A stretch of DNA of 64,000 nucleotides from Coneutiohabitans sp964457925 (GCA_964457925.1 CAYWGH010000011.1:62001-126000), one strand, 5' to 3'. Positions 26,528-36,317 are shown, numbered from the stretch's first letter. The notes: generated from the letters alone by a model not told the origin. Made by a program: numbers and translations.

Positions 26528-27010
26528 ATGCCGGTTGCTGACGTAAAACCGCAAACTACGTTCGCGGGTTGGTGGATATTGATATTTCCGCTGACCTATC
26601 TCGTGCATATCGCCGAGGAGTATTGGGGCGGCGAAGGTTTTTATCAATGGCTGAGAAAATTTGCCGGCGCCGGCATGACTGCCGAGCAATTTCTCTTCAT
26701 TAACAGTTTTTTCATGATCGTCATGATCGCCAGCATGATCGTCATTCTGGCGTTTCCGGCATGGCAATGGCTGCTCAACGGCTACGGCGCGCTGGTGTTC
26801 ATCAACAGCGCGCTGCACGTCATCGGCAGTTGCGTCACAATGTCTTATTCGCCGGGCGCGGTTTCCGGGGTCTTGTTGTGGATGCCGTTAGGGGTTTACA
26901 CCATTCGCCGCGCCTGGCACAGTTTGCCGCGTGAGAGATTTTGGTTTGGCCTGTCTACCGGCATTGTCATGCACGCCATGGTTTCGTTGGTTGCGTTGAC
27001 CATGAATTAG
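26528..27010 (+). CDS. HXXEE domain membrane protein
   Basis: This 160-residue protein has four predicted membrane helices and the HXXEE motif in YLVHIAEEYWGG near the first helix, followed by INSALHVIGS and SPGAVSGVLL with further conserved histidine and proline. The family is named after the motif; its function is not known, although a hydrolase or metal-binding role has been proposed from the buried charged residues. It is divergently placed from the GT2 gene, 63 bp away, so the two may share a promoter region. Confidence 0.75.
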   Translation: MPVADVKPQTTFAGWWILIFPLTYLVHIAEEYWGGEGFYQWLRKFAGAGMTAEQFLFINSFFMIVMIASMIVILAFPAWQWLLNGYGALVFINSALHVIGSCVTMSYSPGAVSGVLLWMPLGVYTIRRAWHSLPRERFWFGLSTGIVMHAMVSLVALTMN

Positions 27011-27049
27011 CACAATCCTCGCAACTATGGCCCCGCAGTAGTTGCCGGC

Positions 27050-27175
27050 GAACTTAATTTGACTATGTCACATTTCAAAAATCACGACAGAGTCGCAGAG
27101 TAAGACTGCGTGAATTCTCAGCGAAGGCTGGGTCTCCGCGGGGAATCTGGCATAGTCAAGTTAACGATAACAAAT
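27050..27175. repeat. Degenerate palindrome with 'CGCAGAG/CTCCGCG' core
   Basis: Outer arms aatttgactatgtca (from about 27056) and ggcatagtcaagtt (to about 27163) are inverted copies; between them tcgcagagtaagactgcgtgaattctcagcg and gtctccgcgg form an internal imperfect hairpin. It resembles widespread non-coding repeats in environmental genomes. No gene is seen here. Confidence 0.5.
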
Positions 27176-27189
27176 TTTTCAGATAAAAT

Positions 27190-28689
27190 TTGCAAGTGCA
27201 ACAAACGGCGCGCGATCTCAGCGCAATTTTCATATTCGGCCTTGTGCTCCGCCTGGGTTTGCTCCTTGCATTTCCGGCGCCTTTTGGCAACGACGCCTTT
27301 GGCCGTCTCTATTTTCGCGATACGCTTTTTCTGGCGCATTGGCTGCCGCTGACGCAGGCATTGGTGTTCTTACCAGCCTTGCTCACTAACAATATTGTCT
27401 TCATTCGACTGTTGTTTGCCGCGCTCGGCAGTCTCGCAGCCTGTGGCTTTTATCTGTTTTTGCGGCTGATCGTGGCGCGGCCTTTCGCTCTGCTCGGCGG
27501 TTTGTTGTTTGCCGTGAATGCGCTTTACGTCATTCTCTCGCTCATGCCCTACCAAGATGTGCTCTTTCTCGGATTGTTTTACGCCGCCCTGGCGCTGCTG
27601 CTGCGCGGCGAGCCAAAGCTTCGGTCAAGAATCGGTATGATGCTCTACGGCCTCGCTTGTCTCACACGCTACGAAAGTTGGTTCGTATTGCCTTTACTCG
27701 TTCTCTGGAAAACCAAAACGGATGCCGCTGGCTTGACTCTTGCAAATGCAAGCCGGAGCTTTTTCAAAGCAGCGGTTTTTTTCGGCTGGGCGCCGTTGCT
27801 TTGGCTGCTGCTCAGTCAACTGCATTGGGGCAATTGGAGCAGCTTCATGCACCAAACGCCGGATCGCGAATTTTATGCCTGGCATCCGCATGTTGATCTC
27901 GTTTGGGCGGCGCAATACGCCGGCCGCATGCTCTACTGGCTGGGGCTGTTCGGCTCGCCGTTGCTGCTGTTTGCCTTGCCGGGAATCGTGCGCCTCTGTC
28001 AAAATCGTAAGGCGCTGCTTCCGGTTTTGAAATTGCCTTTGCTGGCGTGCACGATCGCGCTGGTGTTTTTCTTTTTTATCATTGGCAGAGAATATGGCAC
28101 CGTTAACCGCTTTGCCATGTTTCCCATGAGCCTTGCGCTCATATTTGCCGTGCTCGGCATGGAAATGGCTTATCAACGTGTTTCCGCGCGCTCCGGTTGG
28201 CGCCAGAAAATTTTGCAGCCGCGCGTCTCGCGTGTTCTTGCAATTTCCGTGCTCATCGGCCTGGTGATTTATGCGGCAATACCGGTGGCGCGGTTGCACG
28301 CCAATCCCGAGTTTCGCGATCCTTATGAAATTGCGCAATATCTCGATCGTGTGTTGCAGGCGGATGAAAAAGCGCTGGTGGTCGCACCGCATGATCGGCG
28401 CTGGCAGGGCGCCACGCCCATGGCGTATCAGCGCATCGTCGCGCAATCAAAGCATCATCGCGAAAGAATTATTGCCGCAGGCTTGTTGCCGCAAACCGGG
28501 CGCAGCGCATTGCTGAAGTTTGCCCATGAAAATCATGTGAAATATCTGGTGATTTTTGATAATTTTCAGCCCTGGCATCCGGCGGATGTGTTTTTTAGTG
28601 AATATGCGCAATCGAGGCAACACCTGCTGAGACCTGTTCTGCTCACAGGGTCTGCAACGGTTCACAATGTGCTGGCATGGCAGGAGTAA
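27190..28689 (+). CDS. GT39/ArnT-like membrane glycosyltransferase
   Basis: The protein (499 residues) has about ten hydrophobic helices and the GT-C layout, with an acidic residue in the first loop (FGNDAFGRLY, compare the catalytic DE/ED of PMT and ArnT), a long loop, ALYVILSLMPYQDVLFLGLFY, and CLTRYESW, followed by a soluble C-terminal portion with KYLVIFDN. Such enzymes use polyprenyl-phosphate sugars to glycosylate proteins or lipids at the periplasmic side. The start is TTG 27190 or GTG 27196. Family-level assignment only. Confidence 0.7.
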   Translation: MQVQQTARDLSAIFIFGLVLRLGLLLAFPAPFGNDAFGRLYFRDTLFLAHWLPLTQALVFLPALLTNNIVFIRLLFAALGSLAACGFYLFLRLIVARPFALLGGLLFAVNALYVILSLMPYQDVLFLGLFYAALALLLRGEPKLRSRIGMMLYGLACLTRYESWFVLPLLVLWKTKTDAAGLTLANASRSFFKAAVFFGWAPLLWLLLSQLHWGNWSSFMHQTPDREFYAWHPHVDLVWAAQYAGRMLYWLGLFGSPLLLFALPGIVRLCQNRKALLPVLKLPLLACTIALVFFFFIIGREYGTVNRFAMFPMSLALIFAVLGMEMAYQRVSARSGWRQKILQPRVSRVLAISVLIGLVIYAAIPVARLHANPEFRDPYEIAQYLDRVLQADEKALVVAPHDRRWQGATPMAYQRIVAQSKHHRERIIAAGLLPQTGRSALLKFAHENHVKYLVIFDNFQPWHPADVFFSEYAQSRQHLLRPVLLTGSATVHNVLAWQE

Positions 28690-28770
28690 TTGCACTTGAT
28701 TCTTTGATCAAATTTCTTCATAGTGCAGCGATCGACAAAAAGAAAATCACCCTCAATTTCTCTGGCCAGT

Positions 28771-30162
28771 ATGAACAAATCTAGAACAGAAGGCTTTGTG
28801 TTGAATCAGATTGCTTTACCTTTCGATGCGCCGCAACTGCAAGGTCCACCCCTCAAAGAAGCGGAGCGGCTTACCAACGGCCAGGCAAACAAGCTTGCAG
28901 CCAATGATCGCGCCTTTCATAATTGGTATCGTTTTGTGCTTTCGTTTCCACCGCATTTAGTGCGTGATTATCTAGCTGATTTTGGCTTCACAACGCAAAA
29001 GGTTGTTTTGGATCCTTTCTGCGGAACGGGTACGACCTTGGTCGAAGCCAAACGAAGAGGAATTGCCTCCAGAGGGCTTGAAGCCAATCCATTTGCCCAT
29101 TTCGCCAGCACCGTCAAGGTAGATTGGAACCTCGATCCGGAATTGTTGTTGACTCGTGCCTATGAGATTGCAGAATCAGTACGCGCGCAATTGCGTCGGC
29201 AAGGTTTCGACGATGACTGGCCGCGTCAAGGGGACTTGACGAATTCTCAGATGAAGAGATTGGATGCAGAGACGACCAAGCTTTTGCTGACGAATTCGAT
29301 TAGTCCTTTGCTGTTGCACAAAACGCTCGTCTTGCTTGATTACCTGAAACCACATGAGCATGAGCCCTATTATCGTCATGCCCAATTGGCATTGGCGAAC
29401 GCATTGGTGTTCGCCATTAGCAACCTTCATTTCGGACCCGAAGTCGGAGTTGGCAAAGCGAAACACGATGTCCCAGTGGTCTCCTCTTGGCTTGCCGAGA
29501 TCGAAAAAATGGCGCGCGACCTTTTTTCGGTTGTACATGCAAAACCCGTTAATTCCCAGGTATTTCTAGCCGATGCACGGCAAATTTGCGCAGTGTTACC
29601 GCCGCAATCGATCGATGGGGTGATCACCTCGCCCCCGTACCCAAATGAAAAAGATTATACCCGAACGACCCGGCTCGAATCCGTCTTGTTGGGTTTTATC
29701 CGCAACAAAACGGAACTGCGGGAGCTGAAACAAAGGCTTGTGCGCTCGAATACGCGCGGCGTCTATGCCGCCGATGATGATCATAAATGGGTCGCAGATC
29801 ATCCGGAAATTCAACGTCTCGCGCAAGAAATTGAGCGACGCCGGATTGAACTTGGCAAAACTTCCGGTTTTGAAAAGCAATACGGTAAGGTGACGCGCTT
29901 GTATTTTGGAGGAATGGCGCGGCATTTTGCTCAGCTTCGAGAGGTGCTTCGCCCCGGCGCACGTTTAGCCTATGTTGTCGGTGATCAAGCTTCCTATTTA
30001 CGAGTAATGATTCGAACAGGTCAATTGTTGGCAGATATTGCACAAGCACTGGGATATGAGTTAGTCCGTATCGATCTGTTTCGCGAACGTTTTTCAACTG
30101 CTACAAAAGAATATCTGCGGGAAGAGGTGGTTGTGTTGCATTGGCCTGGTCACCGGAGGTAA
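28771..30162 (+). CDS. DNA amino-methyltransferase (N6-adenine or N4-cytosine)
   Basis: The SAM-binding motif VLDPFCGTGTTLVEAKRRG (D81-T89) precedes the catalytic TSPPY (S287-Y290) with GVI before and N after, the order of alpha/gamma amino-methyltransferases. Between them is a helical region that may contain target recognition; GARLAYVVGDQ and EEVVVLHWP close the fold. TSPPY slightly favours N4-cytosine but N6-adenine is possible. ATG 28771 is preferred over GTG 28723. The stop codon lies 2 bp from the next gene's start, whose ribosome site overlaps the end of this gene, so the pair forms one operon and probably a restriction-modification unit. Confidence 0.85.
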   Translation: MNKSRTEGFVLNQIALPFDAPQLQGPPLKEAERLTNGQANKLAANDRAFHNWYRFVLSFPPHLVRDYLADFGFTTQKVVLDPFCGTGTTLVEAKRRGIASRGLEANPFAHFASTVKVDWNLDPELLLTRAYEIAESVRAQLRRQGFDDDWPRQGDLTNSQMKRLDAETTKLLLTNSISPLLLHKTLVLLDYLKPHEHEPYYRHAQLALANALVFAISNLHFGPEVGVGKAKHDVPVVSSWLAEIEKMARDLFSVVHAKPVNSQVFLADARQICAVLPPQSIDGVITSPPYPNEKDYTRTTRLESVLLGFIRNKTELRELKQRLVRSNTRGVYAADDDHKWVADHPEIQRLAQEIERRRIELGKTSGFEKQYGKVTRLYFGGMARHFAQLREVLRPGARLAYVVGDQASYLRVMIRTGQLLADIAQALGYELVRIDLFRERFSTATKEYLREEVVVLHWPGHRR

Positions 30163-30164
30163 GA

Positions 30165-30962
30165 ATGGCAGTGGAAAAGAATCGCTACACTCGAATTATT
30201 AAACTGATATTCTCCAAACACTATCGTGCCGGTGTTAAAGAAGTGCCATTTGAACGATCAGCTATCGTGCAAGCATCCAGAGAACTGGGTATCAGGCTTC
30301 CAAAGAACTTGGGCGACGTGCTTTATTCTTTTTGTTACCGCGCGGCCTTGCCTCAAAGCATTGTCAAAACAGCACCAGCCGGCCTAGAATGGATCATTCG
30401 TCCGGCCGGCCGATCAAAGTATAAGTTGGTACTTGTCACGCAATCTATCATCACTCCTTCGAACTTTCTGACGAAAACCAAAATTTTGGACGCAACGCCA
30501 GGGGTTATCAGCAAGTATGCTTTGAATGATGAACAAGCTTTATTGGCAAAGTTGCGGTATAATCGCTTGATCGATATTTTTACAGGCCTGACATGCTATT
30601 CACTGCAGAATCATTTGCGCACGACAGCACCGCAAATCGGCCAGGTTGAAATTGACGAGATTTATATCGGTATTGACAAGCAAGGTGCCAACTATATCCT
30701 ACCGGTACAGGGCAAAGTTAGAACTGACAAAATTGGTATCGTTCAAATCGAGCAAGATTTTGCCGTTTGTGAGAAGAAATTTCCCGATCTTGTCTGCCGG
30801 GCAATTGCAGCACAATTTATGGATGACGGCCTTATCGCATTATTTAAATTTGAGAGAATCGGAGATAGTATCAAGGTTTTCAGTGAAAAACACTATAATC
30901 TTGTCCATCCCAAGGATTTGACTCCTGAAGAGCTAAGGCATTATCAGAAACGATCATCTTGA
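30165..30962 (+). CDS. Putative restriction endonuclease (PD-(D/E)XK-like)
   Basis: No family was recognised with certainty. The 265-residue soluble protein has a central block GQVEIDEIYIGID, YILPVQGKV and IGIVQIEQDF, in which E/D around 162-164 and Q182-x-K184 could form a PD-(D/E)XK-type nuclease site. Context strengthens this: GGAGGT at the end of the methyltransferase gene serves as its ribosome site, and coupling to a DNA methyltransferase is typical of type II systems. A non-nuclease accessory role cannot be excluded. The stop is 15 bp before the next gene. Confidence 0.6.
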   Translation: MAVEKNRYTRIIKLIFSKHYRAGVKEVPFERSAIVQASRELGIRLPKNLGDVLYSFCYRAALPQSIVKTAPAGLEWIIRPAGRSKYKLVLVTQSIITPSNFLTKTKILDATPGVISKYALNDEQALLAKLRYNRLIDIFTGLTCYSLQNHLRTTAPQIGQVEIDEIYIGIDKQGANYILPVQGKVRTDKIGIVQIEQDFAVCEKKFPDLVCRAIAAQFMDDGLIALFKFERIGDSIKVFSEKHYNLVHPKDLTPEELRHYQKRSS

Positions 30963-30977
30963 AAAGGAATTTCTAAG

Positions 30978-32453
30978 ATGACTGACCTCCTCCTCGCCCA
31001 CTCCTTCTTCCTCCGCTTCGATCCCAAGCAATGGCAAACCATGCAGCCTTATCCGCCTTTGGGAACGTTGTATGCCGCCGCTTATTTGCGCCAGAAAGGT
31101 TATGACGTCGCGCTGTTTGACAGCATGCTGGCGCAAACTCCGGGAGAGTTCGAAACGGCCCTCGAGAAACATCAACCGAAAATTGTGGTGTTTTACGAAG
31201 ACAGTTTCAACTGGCTCAGCAAGATGTGCCTGACGCGCATGCGCGAGGCGTGCTTTGAGATGATGCGCACGGCAAAATCGTTTGATGTGCCGGTGATCGT
31301 TGCCGGCTCGGATCCCACGGATCATCAGCAATTGTATTTCGAGCGCGGCGCGGATTATGCCATCATCGGCGAAGGCGAAATTGCGTTGGGCGAATTGCTC
31401 GACACGCATTTCAGCCGCAGCCTGCAACCGCTCGCGCAAATTCAGGGCATTTCCTTTCGCCAAAACGGCGGCATTGCGCGGAACGCGGCGCGCGGCTTTC
31501 TCAAACAACTCGACGAGCTGCCATTCCCCGCATGGGATTTGATTGACATTGACAAATACCGCCGCGCGTGGCGCAAGAAACACGGCTATTTTTCGATGAA
31601 CATGGTAACCACGCGCGGTTGCCCGTTTCGCTGCAATTGGTGCGCAAAACCGATTTACGGCGACCGCTACAACTCGCGTTCGCCAGAGAATGTCGCGGCA
31701 GAAATGGCGTGGTTGAAAAAACAATTTCAACCGGATCATATCTGGTTCAGTGACGACATTTTCGGCCTCAAGCCCGGCTGGGTGGAACGCTTCGGCGATG
31801 CGGTGAAAGAAGCGAACGCCGTTACGCCCTTCAAAATTCAAGCGCGGGTTGATTTGCTGCATGAAGACGCTGTCATCGGTTTGAAAAAGGCCGGCTGCAA
31901 AACCGTGTGGGTGGGCGCGGAATCGGGCTCGCAAAAAATTCTCGACGCCATGGATAAAGGCACGAAGGTCGAACAGATTTACGCGACGGCCGAGCGCTTG
32001 CACCGCCACGGCCTCGAAGTCTGCTTCTTTCTGCAATTCGGCTATCCCGGCGAAACCGACGAAGATATCGAAAAAACCATCAAAATGGTACGCGACTGCC
32101 GGCCGGATGACATCGGCATTTCAGTGTCCTACCCACTGCCGGGCACGCGCTTTTATGAGCGGGTGAAAAATGAACTCGGCGAGAAACGCAATTGGGAGCA
32201 TAGCGACGATCTCGATCTCATGTTTCGCGGCCAATATCAGCCGGATTTTTACCGCCAATTGCACCGCGTCGTGCATCACGATTTTCGTTTGCACAAAGCT
32301 CGCGTTTTGTTTTCAGAGATCTGGCAGCATCCTTCACAATTTACCTTGAGTAATGTGCGCCGGTTGGTTGCAGCCGCCGGGCGCTGGCCGGTGTTGCAGA
32401 TCGCGCGCGCGCGTTTGAACCGGCTCAGGGTTCCAAATCAACAGCTTGCCTGA
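30978..32453 (+). CDS. B12-binding-type radical SAM protein (paralogue 1)
   Basis: The N-terminal Rossmann-like domain (YPPLGTLYAAAYLRQKGYDV, IIGEGE) is of the cobalamin-binding type, but no DxHxxG cobalamin motif is seen. The radical SAM core has C215-x3-C219-x2-C222 in RGCPFRCNWC for the 4Fe-4S cluster, then WVGAESGSQKILDAMDKG and LQFGYPGETDEDI. The family (BchE/hopanoid HpnP-like) does radical modifications of lipids, tetrapyrroles and natural products. A paralogue of like design lies at 36318. 491 residues. Substrate unknown. Confidence 0.85.
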   Translation: MTDLLLAHSFFLRFDPKQWQTMQPYPPLGTLYAAAYLRQKGYDVALFDSMLAQTPGEFETALEKHQPKIVVFYEDSFNWLSKMCLTRMREACFEMMRTAKSFDVPVIVAGSDPTDHQQLYFERGADYAIIGEGEIALGELLDTHFSRSLQPLAQIQGISFRQNGGIARNAARGFLKQLDELPFPAWDLIDIDKYRRAWRKKHGYFSMNMVTTRGCPFRCNWCAKPIYGDRYNSRSPENVAAEMAWLKKQFQPDHIWFSDDIFGLKPGWVERFGDAVKEANAVTPFKIQARVDLLHEDAVIGLKKAGCKTVWVGAESGSQKILDAMDKGTKVEQIYATAERLHRHGLEVCFFLQFGYPGETDEDIEKTIKMVRDCRPDDIGISVSYPLPGTRFYERVKNELGEKRNWEHSDDLDLMFRGQYQPDFYRQLHRVVHHDFRLHKARVLFSEIWQHPSQFTLSNVRRLVAAAGRWPVLQIARARLNRLRVPNQQLA

Positions 32454-32489
32454 GGAACAGTAGCGGACAAAGAAGAGGAGTCAAATGCC

Positions 32490-33074
32490 GTGTTGATCCA
32501 ACGAGTTTGTGTCTACTGTGCTTCGAGCAGCCAGTGCGATCAATTTTATTTTGATGAAACAAAGCGCCTCGGCCGGGCGCTGGCCCAGAACAACATCACT
32601 GTCATTTTCGGCGGCGGCAGCGCCGGCTTGATGGGCGCGCTGGCCGACAGCGCCCTGGCAGAAGGCGGCAACGTCATCGGCGTGCTACCGCATTTCATGA
32701 AGGAAGTCGAGTGGGGACACAATGGTCTCACCGAACTGCATCTCACGGATGACATGCACCAGCGCAAGCGTTTGATGATCGAAAAATCGCAAGCCCTGAT
32801 CGCATTGCCCGGCGGCAGCGGCACATTGGAGGAACTATTCGAAGCCATCACCTGGAAACGGCTCGGCCTGCACACGCATCCCATCATTATTGTCAACATG
32901 CGGGGTTTTTTTGATTCTTGTATTGAGTTGCTGGAATGCTGCATTAACGAACGCTTCATGCTGCCCAAACACCGACAGATGTGGACGGTGGTGAGTTCGG
33001 TGGCGGAAGTGATTGAGGCGTTGCGTAACCCCACGCCGTGGGAGAAGAACGCCATTCGAGAAGCGAGGCTGTGA
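32490..33074 (+). CDS. LOG family protein (nucleotide 5'-monophosphate phosphoribohydrolase)
   Basis: The protein shows the Lysine-decarboxylase-like/LOG fold: VCVYCASSSQCD, VIFGGGSAGLMGALADSAL and the active-site LPGGSGTLEELFEAITW. LOG enzymes split cytokinin ribotides or other nucleoside monophosphates into base and ribose-5-phosphate; older annotations as lysine decarboxylase are wrong. It has 194 residues, the usual size. The start is GTG 32490 after an agaggag ribosome site. A short hairpin (33103-33121) follows the stop. Confidence 0.92.
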   Translation: MLIQRVCVYCASSSQCDQFYFDETKRLGRALAQNNITVIFGGGSAGLMGALADSALAEGGNVIGVLPHFMKEVEWGHNGLTELHLTDDMHQRKRLMIEKSQALIALPGGSGTLEELFEAITWKRLGLHTHPIIIVNMRGFFDSCIELLECCINERFMLPKHRQMWTVVSSVAEVIEALRNPTPWEKNAIREARL

Positions 33075-33102
33075 CGGAAAGCGATCTCAAGTGATACGAT
33101 CG

Positions 33103-33121
33103 GCGACAGCCTGGCCGTCGC
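33103..33121 (+). repeat. Short hairpin gcgacagc-ctg-gccgtcgc
   Basis: Imperfect 8-bp arms with a ctg loop lie 29 bp after the LOG gene stop. A second short inverted pair (cagctcggctgtagctg) lies at about 33149. It belongs with the hairpins at 15245, 18152 and 37737. Confidence 0.45.
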
Positions 33122-33213
33122 ATTGCTTTCTGGTGCCGTTAAAAGCCACAGCTCGGCTGTAGCTGAAATATAGTTCACAAAAGTGATTTATCCGCGAAGC
33201 GAGGAGGAGAACC

Positions 33214-34515
33214 ATGTACAACCGCCGTTCATTTTTAGGCGCGATCGGGCGCACCGCGTGCGCCGCATTCGCCCTGCCAACGTTGCAGCCGCAACGGTTT
33301 ACCCGCGCGCTGGAAGCGTTTGCTGCCGACGCGCGTACACCGGAAGAAATCGCGCAAGATGAATCGATGTGGTTTGAGGTGCAACAAGCTTTCACCGTTG
33401 ATCGCAGCCTGGTTAATCTCAACAATGGCGGGGTTAGCCCCTCGCCGGCAATCGTGCAGAACGCCATGAAACGCCACCTCGATTATTCCAACAACGCGCC
33501 GGTTTATACCATGTGGCAGATTTTGGAGCCGGAGCGTGAAGGCGTGCGCCAGCGCCTGGCGCGGGCATTCAGCTGCGCTGCAGAAGAAATCGCGCTGACG
33601 CGCAACGCGTCTGAGAGCCTGCAAATTTGCCAGCTCGGCTTCGATCTCGAGCCGGGCGACGAGGTGTTGACCACGACGCAGGATTATCCGCGCATGATCA
33701 CAACGTTTCAACAGCGTGAGCGCCGCAATCATATCAAACTTAAACAATTTTCCCTTCCCGTGCCCTGCGAAGACAATAATGAGATCGTTGCGCGCTTCGA
33801 AAAGAATATTACCTCTAAAACCAAGCTCATTCTCATGAGCCATATGATCAATATCACCGGGCAAATTCTGCCGGTAAAGCAAGTTGTGCAGATGGCGCGC
33901 CGGAAAAGCATTCCCGTGATCGTCGACGGCGCGCATGCCTTTGCGCATTTCGATTTTACGCACGCTGATCTGGATTGCGACTATTACGCCACCAGCCTGC
34001 ACAAATGGCTGTTTGCGCCGCACGGCACCGGCCTGTTATACGTGCGTCAAGAAAAGATCAAAAGCTTGTGGCCGATGATGGCAGCTCCGGAAAAAATGGA
34101 CAGCGACATCCGCAAATTCGAAGAAATCGGCACGCATCCCGCAGCCGGTTATCTTGCCATTGCAGATGCGCTCACCTTTCATCAAGGCATTGGCGCAAAG
34201 CGTAAACAGGCGCGCTTGATTTATTTGCGTGACCGCTGGGCCCGGCGGCTGACGCAACACGAACGCATTCATCTCCACACCAGCCTGCTACCGGGTTTCG
34301 CATGCGGGCTTGCCACCGTGCAACTCAAAGGCGTCGATCCCTTAGCGCTGACGCAATATCTGTGGGACAAACATCGCATCATTGTCACACCCATCAAACA
34401 TCCGGAGTTCGAGGGCATTCGCGTCACGCCCAGCGTCTACACCACGCTTGAAGAGATTGACCGCTTTGCCGAGGCCATGGAAGAAGTGAGCAAGAACGGC
34501 CTGCCCAAAACATGA
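33214..34515 (+). CDS. Tat-exported class V aminotransferase-fold protein
   Basis: A twin-arginine signal (YNRRSFLGAIG) precedes a hydrophobic stretch, so the folded PLP protein is probably exported. The body is fold type I, class V (cysteine desulfurase/isopenicillin N epimerase group): NNGGVSPSPAIV, NASESLQI, IVDGAHAFAHFDF with the cofactor aspartate, and the Schiff-base lysine in SLHKWLFAPHGTG. Such periplasmic class V proteins are common but uncharacterised; isopenicillin-N-epimerase-like is the usual label. A ribosome site (gaggagga) precedes the ATG. 433 residues. Confidence 0.88.
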   Translation: MYNRRSFLGAIGRTACAAFALPTLQPQRFTRALEAFAADARTPEEIAQDESMWFEVQQAFTVDRSLVNLNNGGVSPSPAIVQNAMKRHLDYSNNAPVYTMWQILEPEREGVRQRLARAFSCAAEEIALTRNASESLQICQLGFDLEPGDEVLTTTQDYPRMITTFQQRERRNHIKLKQFSLPVPCEDNNEIVARFEKNITSKTKLILMSHMINITGQILPVKQVVQMARRKSIPVIVDGAHAFAHFDFTHADLDCDYYATSLHKWLFAPHGTGLLYVRQEKIKSLWPMMAAPEKMDSDIRKFEEIGTHPAAGYLAIADALTFHQGIGAKRKQARLIYLRDRWARRLTQHERIHLHTSLLPGFACGLATVQLKGVDPLALTQYLWDKHRIIVTPIKHPEFEGIRVTPSVYTTLEEIDRFAEAMEEVSKNGLPKT

Positions 34516-34590
34516 TAAGTCGATTCCAAGCACTCAGGCACAGGCCACACAAAAAACTCTGCAACAGATGAAGGCTGGCAACGGATTGCG

Positions 34591-36123
34591 ATGAATTCAC
34601 CTGTTGAGAAAATCGAACTGCCGTTCTTATCATCTGTCAGGTTTTTTGCTGACGGAAAGCGGCTGGATATTGGCATCTGCCTCACTCTCACTGCCGTCGC
34701 GGCAGGTCTGCGCTTCTGGCATCTCACTGATCTTGGTCTCACGCACTTCGACGAGGGTTCCTATGCGATGACCGGCCGCTGGCTCGCAACCCTCGGCAAG
34801 GAAGGATGGATTTATCAGTCCGGGCATGCGCCGGGATTGTTTCCAACCGTGATCGGATTGTTCTTTCTCATATTCGGAATCAAAGATTACGTTGCGATTG
34901 CCGTATCAGCCCTGGCCGGCAGTATGACTGTTGGGTTGATTTATTGGATCGGGCGCACGCGGTTCAGCCGCAAAACCGGCATCATGGCCGCATTGTTTCT
35001 GGCCACGGCAGAATATCATCTCATCTACTCGCGTTTTGCCTTGACCGATGCCACATTCACGCTGCTTTTCTGGGCCAGCCTGGCAAGTTTGCATCAAGGA
35101 TTCATAAAGAATGATCGGCGCTGGTTCATCGCCGGTGGCGTGCTTACCGGTTTGTCCTGGAATACGAAATATCATGGCTTTTTTCCGCTGTTGCTCCTGG
35201 GCGTGTGGATGGGAACGATGATGCTGTTGCGGCACAGGTCTCAGCTTGTTCTCATTCGCTCCTCTTGGTTAAATTTCGGTATTGCCGTTGTGCTCGCCGT
35301 TTTGATCTACATGCCCTGGTTTTTGTTTGTTCAATTTACTGTCGGCTACGGCGCGATTCTGCAAGCACAAGCGGCTCATTCCATTGGGCAAGCCACGTTC
35401 ATTCTCACGCCGCCGGGAACGATTTACTTTTATCTCACGCAATGGCTTTCACCGGCGCTTTTGCTGGCAGCATTGCTGGGCAGCATAACAATTCTATATC
35501 GTCTGCAAGCCGGGACACTCTTTCTGTTGTTCGCGGCAGCGACGTTTTCGTTTGCAGCAATGTTTTACACTAGTTTCCCGCGCCTGCTGCTGCCCATGGC
35601 ACCGGCACTCTGCTTGTTCGCCGCGCACGGCGTCGAGAGAATTTCGCGCGCCAAGCCGCTGGCCTGGCTGCTCGCCGCTGTTATTCTCGCCTGGAACATG
35701 ATGGGCGCTCACCAAACGCTGTCGCTGCGCACGGATGCGTATCGCCAGGCCGCGGCATATCTGCAACGCGCTGACGCGCCCGTGCTGACGCAGATGAGCA
35801 AGAATTTCTATTTCTATGAAAAGAAAAAATCGGTGGAAATGAGATGGCAAAAAGCTGCCGCGCTTGATTCGATAGTACAACATTCGCCGTCCGGCTTGAT
35901 TGCGGTCGATCCGATCATGCACCGCTTCCCGCAAGTTGAGCAATGGTTCAAAAATCAAAGCCGGCGCACACGGTTGGTGCATGCGATTCCGATTCAGATG
36001 TACGAACCGGTTTATTACCAGGGATTCGATCCCGCACGCTTGTCGCAATTGCCGCCCACCATTGCTCCTTTTCACCCCGGCCGGGCAAAGATTGACATCT
36101 ATGAGTGGAGAAATCCGCTCTGA
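34591..36123 (+). CDS. GT39/ArnT-like membrane glycosyltransferase
   Basis: This GT-C protein has the diagnostic acidic pair in the first loop (GLTHFDEGSYAMTGRWLA), IKDYVAIAVSALAG, then LATAEYHLIYSRFALTDATFTLLFW, and WNTKYHGFFPLL; about eleven helices precede a soluble tail. It likely moves a sugar from a polyprenyl-phosphate donor to lipid A, protein or another lipid on the periplasmic side. It is a different subfamily from the protein at 27190. 510 residues. Confidence 0.85.
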   Translation: MNSPVEKIELPFLSSVRFFADGKRLDIGICLTLTAVAAGLRFWHLTDLGLTHFDEGSYAMTGRWLATLGKEGWIYQSGHAPGLFPTVIGLFFLIFGIKDYVAIAVSALAGSMTVGLIYWIGRTRFSRKTGIMAALFLATAEYHLIYSRFALTDATFTLLFWASLASLHQGFIKNDRRWFIAGGVLTGLSWNTKYHGFFPLLLLGVWMGTMMLLRHRSQLVLIRSSWLNFGIAVVLAVLIYMPWFLFVQFTVGYGAILQAQAAHSIGQATFILTPPGTIYFYLTQWLSPALLLAALLGSITILYRLQAGTLFLLFAAATFSFAAMFYTSFPRLLLPMAPALCLFAAHGVERISRAKPLAWLLAAVILAWNMMGAHQTLSLRTDAYRQAAAYLQRADAPVLTQMSKNFYFYEKKKSVEMRWQKAAALDSIVQHSPSGLIAVDPIMHRFPQVEQWFKNQSRRTRLVHAIPIQMYEPVYYQGFDPARLSQLPPTIAPFHPGRAKIDIYEWRNPL

Positions 36124-36317
36124 GGCAATGGCCCTCGCCACGTGAGTACCGGCACGAAGGCGTGTAGCATCGCGCCTGGTGTTGCTGCTGCCATTCATTG
36201 GAATGATGCGAAATAAAGAAGTTTTCCCGGCTGCAATGAGAAACCGCTGCGCCGCCAATTTTTTGCTTCCATTGAAATCCCATTTTTCTGGCCGATCACT
36301 GTTTTTGGAAATTCATC

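Noticed and set aside
26465..26818. N-terminal extension of the GT2 gene
   Set aside because: The extra ~118 residues are not conserved in GT2 proteins, overlap the divergent HXXEE gene, and an ideal GT2 start lies at 26464.
30954..32036. 360-codon minus-strand frame opposite the first radical SAM gene
   Set aside because: It is a shadow of a confidently identified gene, with no motif or ribosome site.
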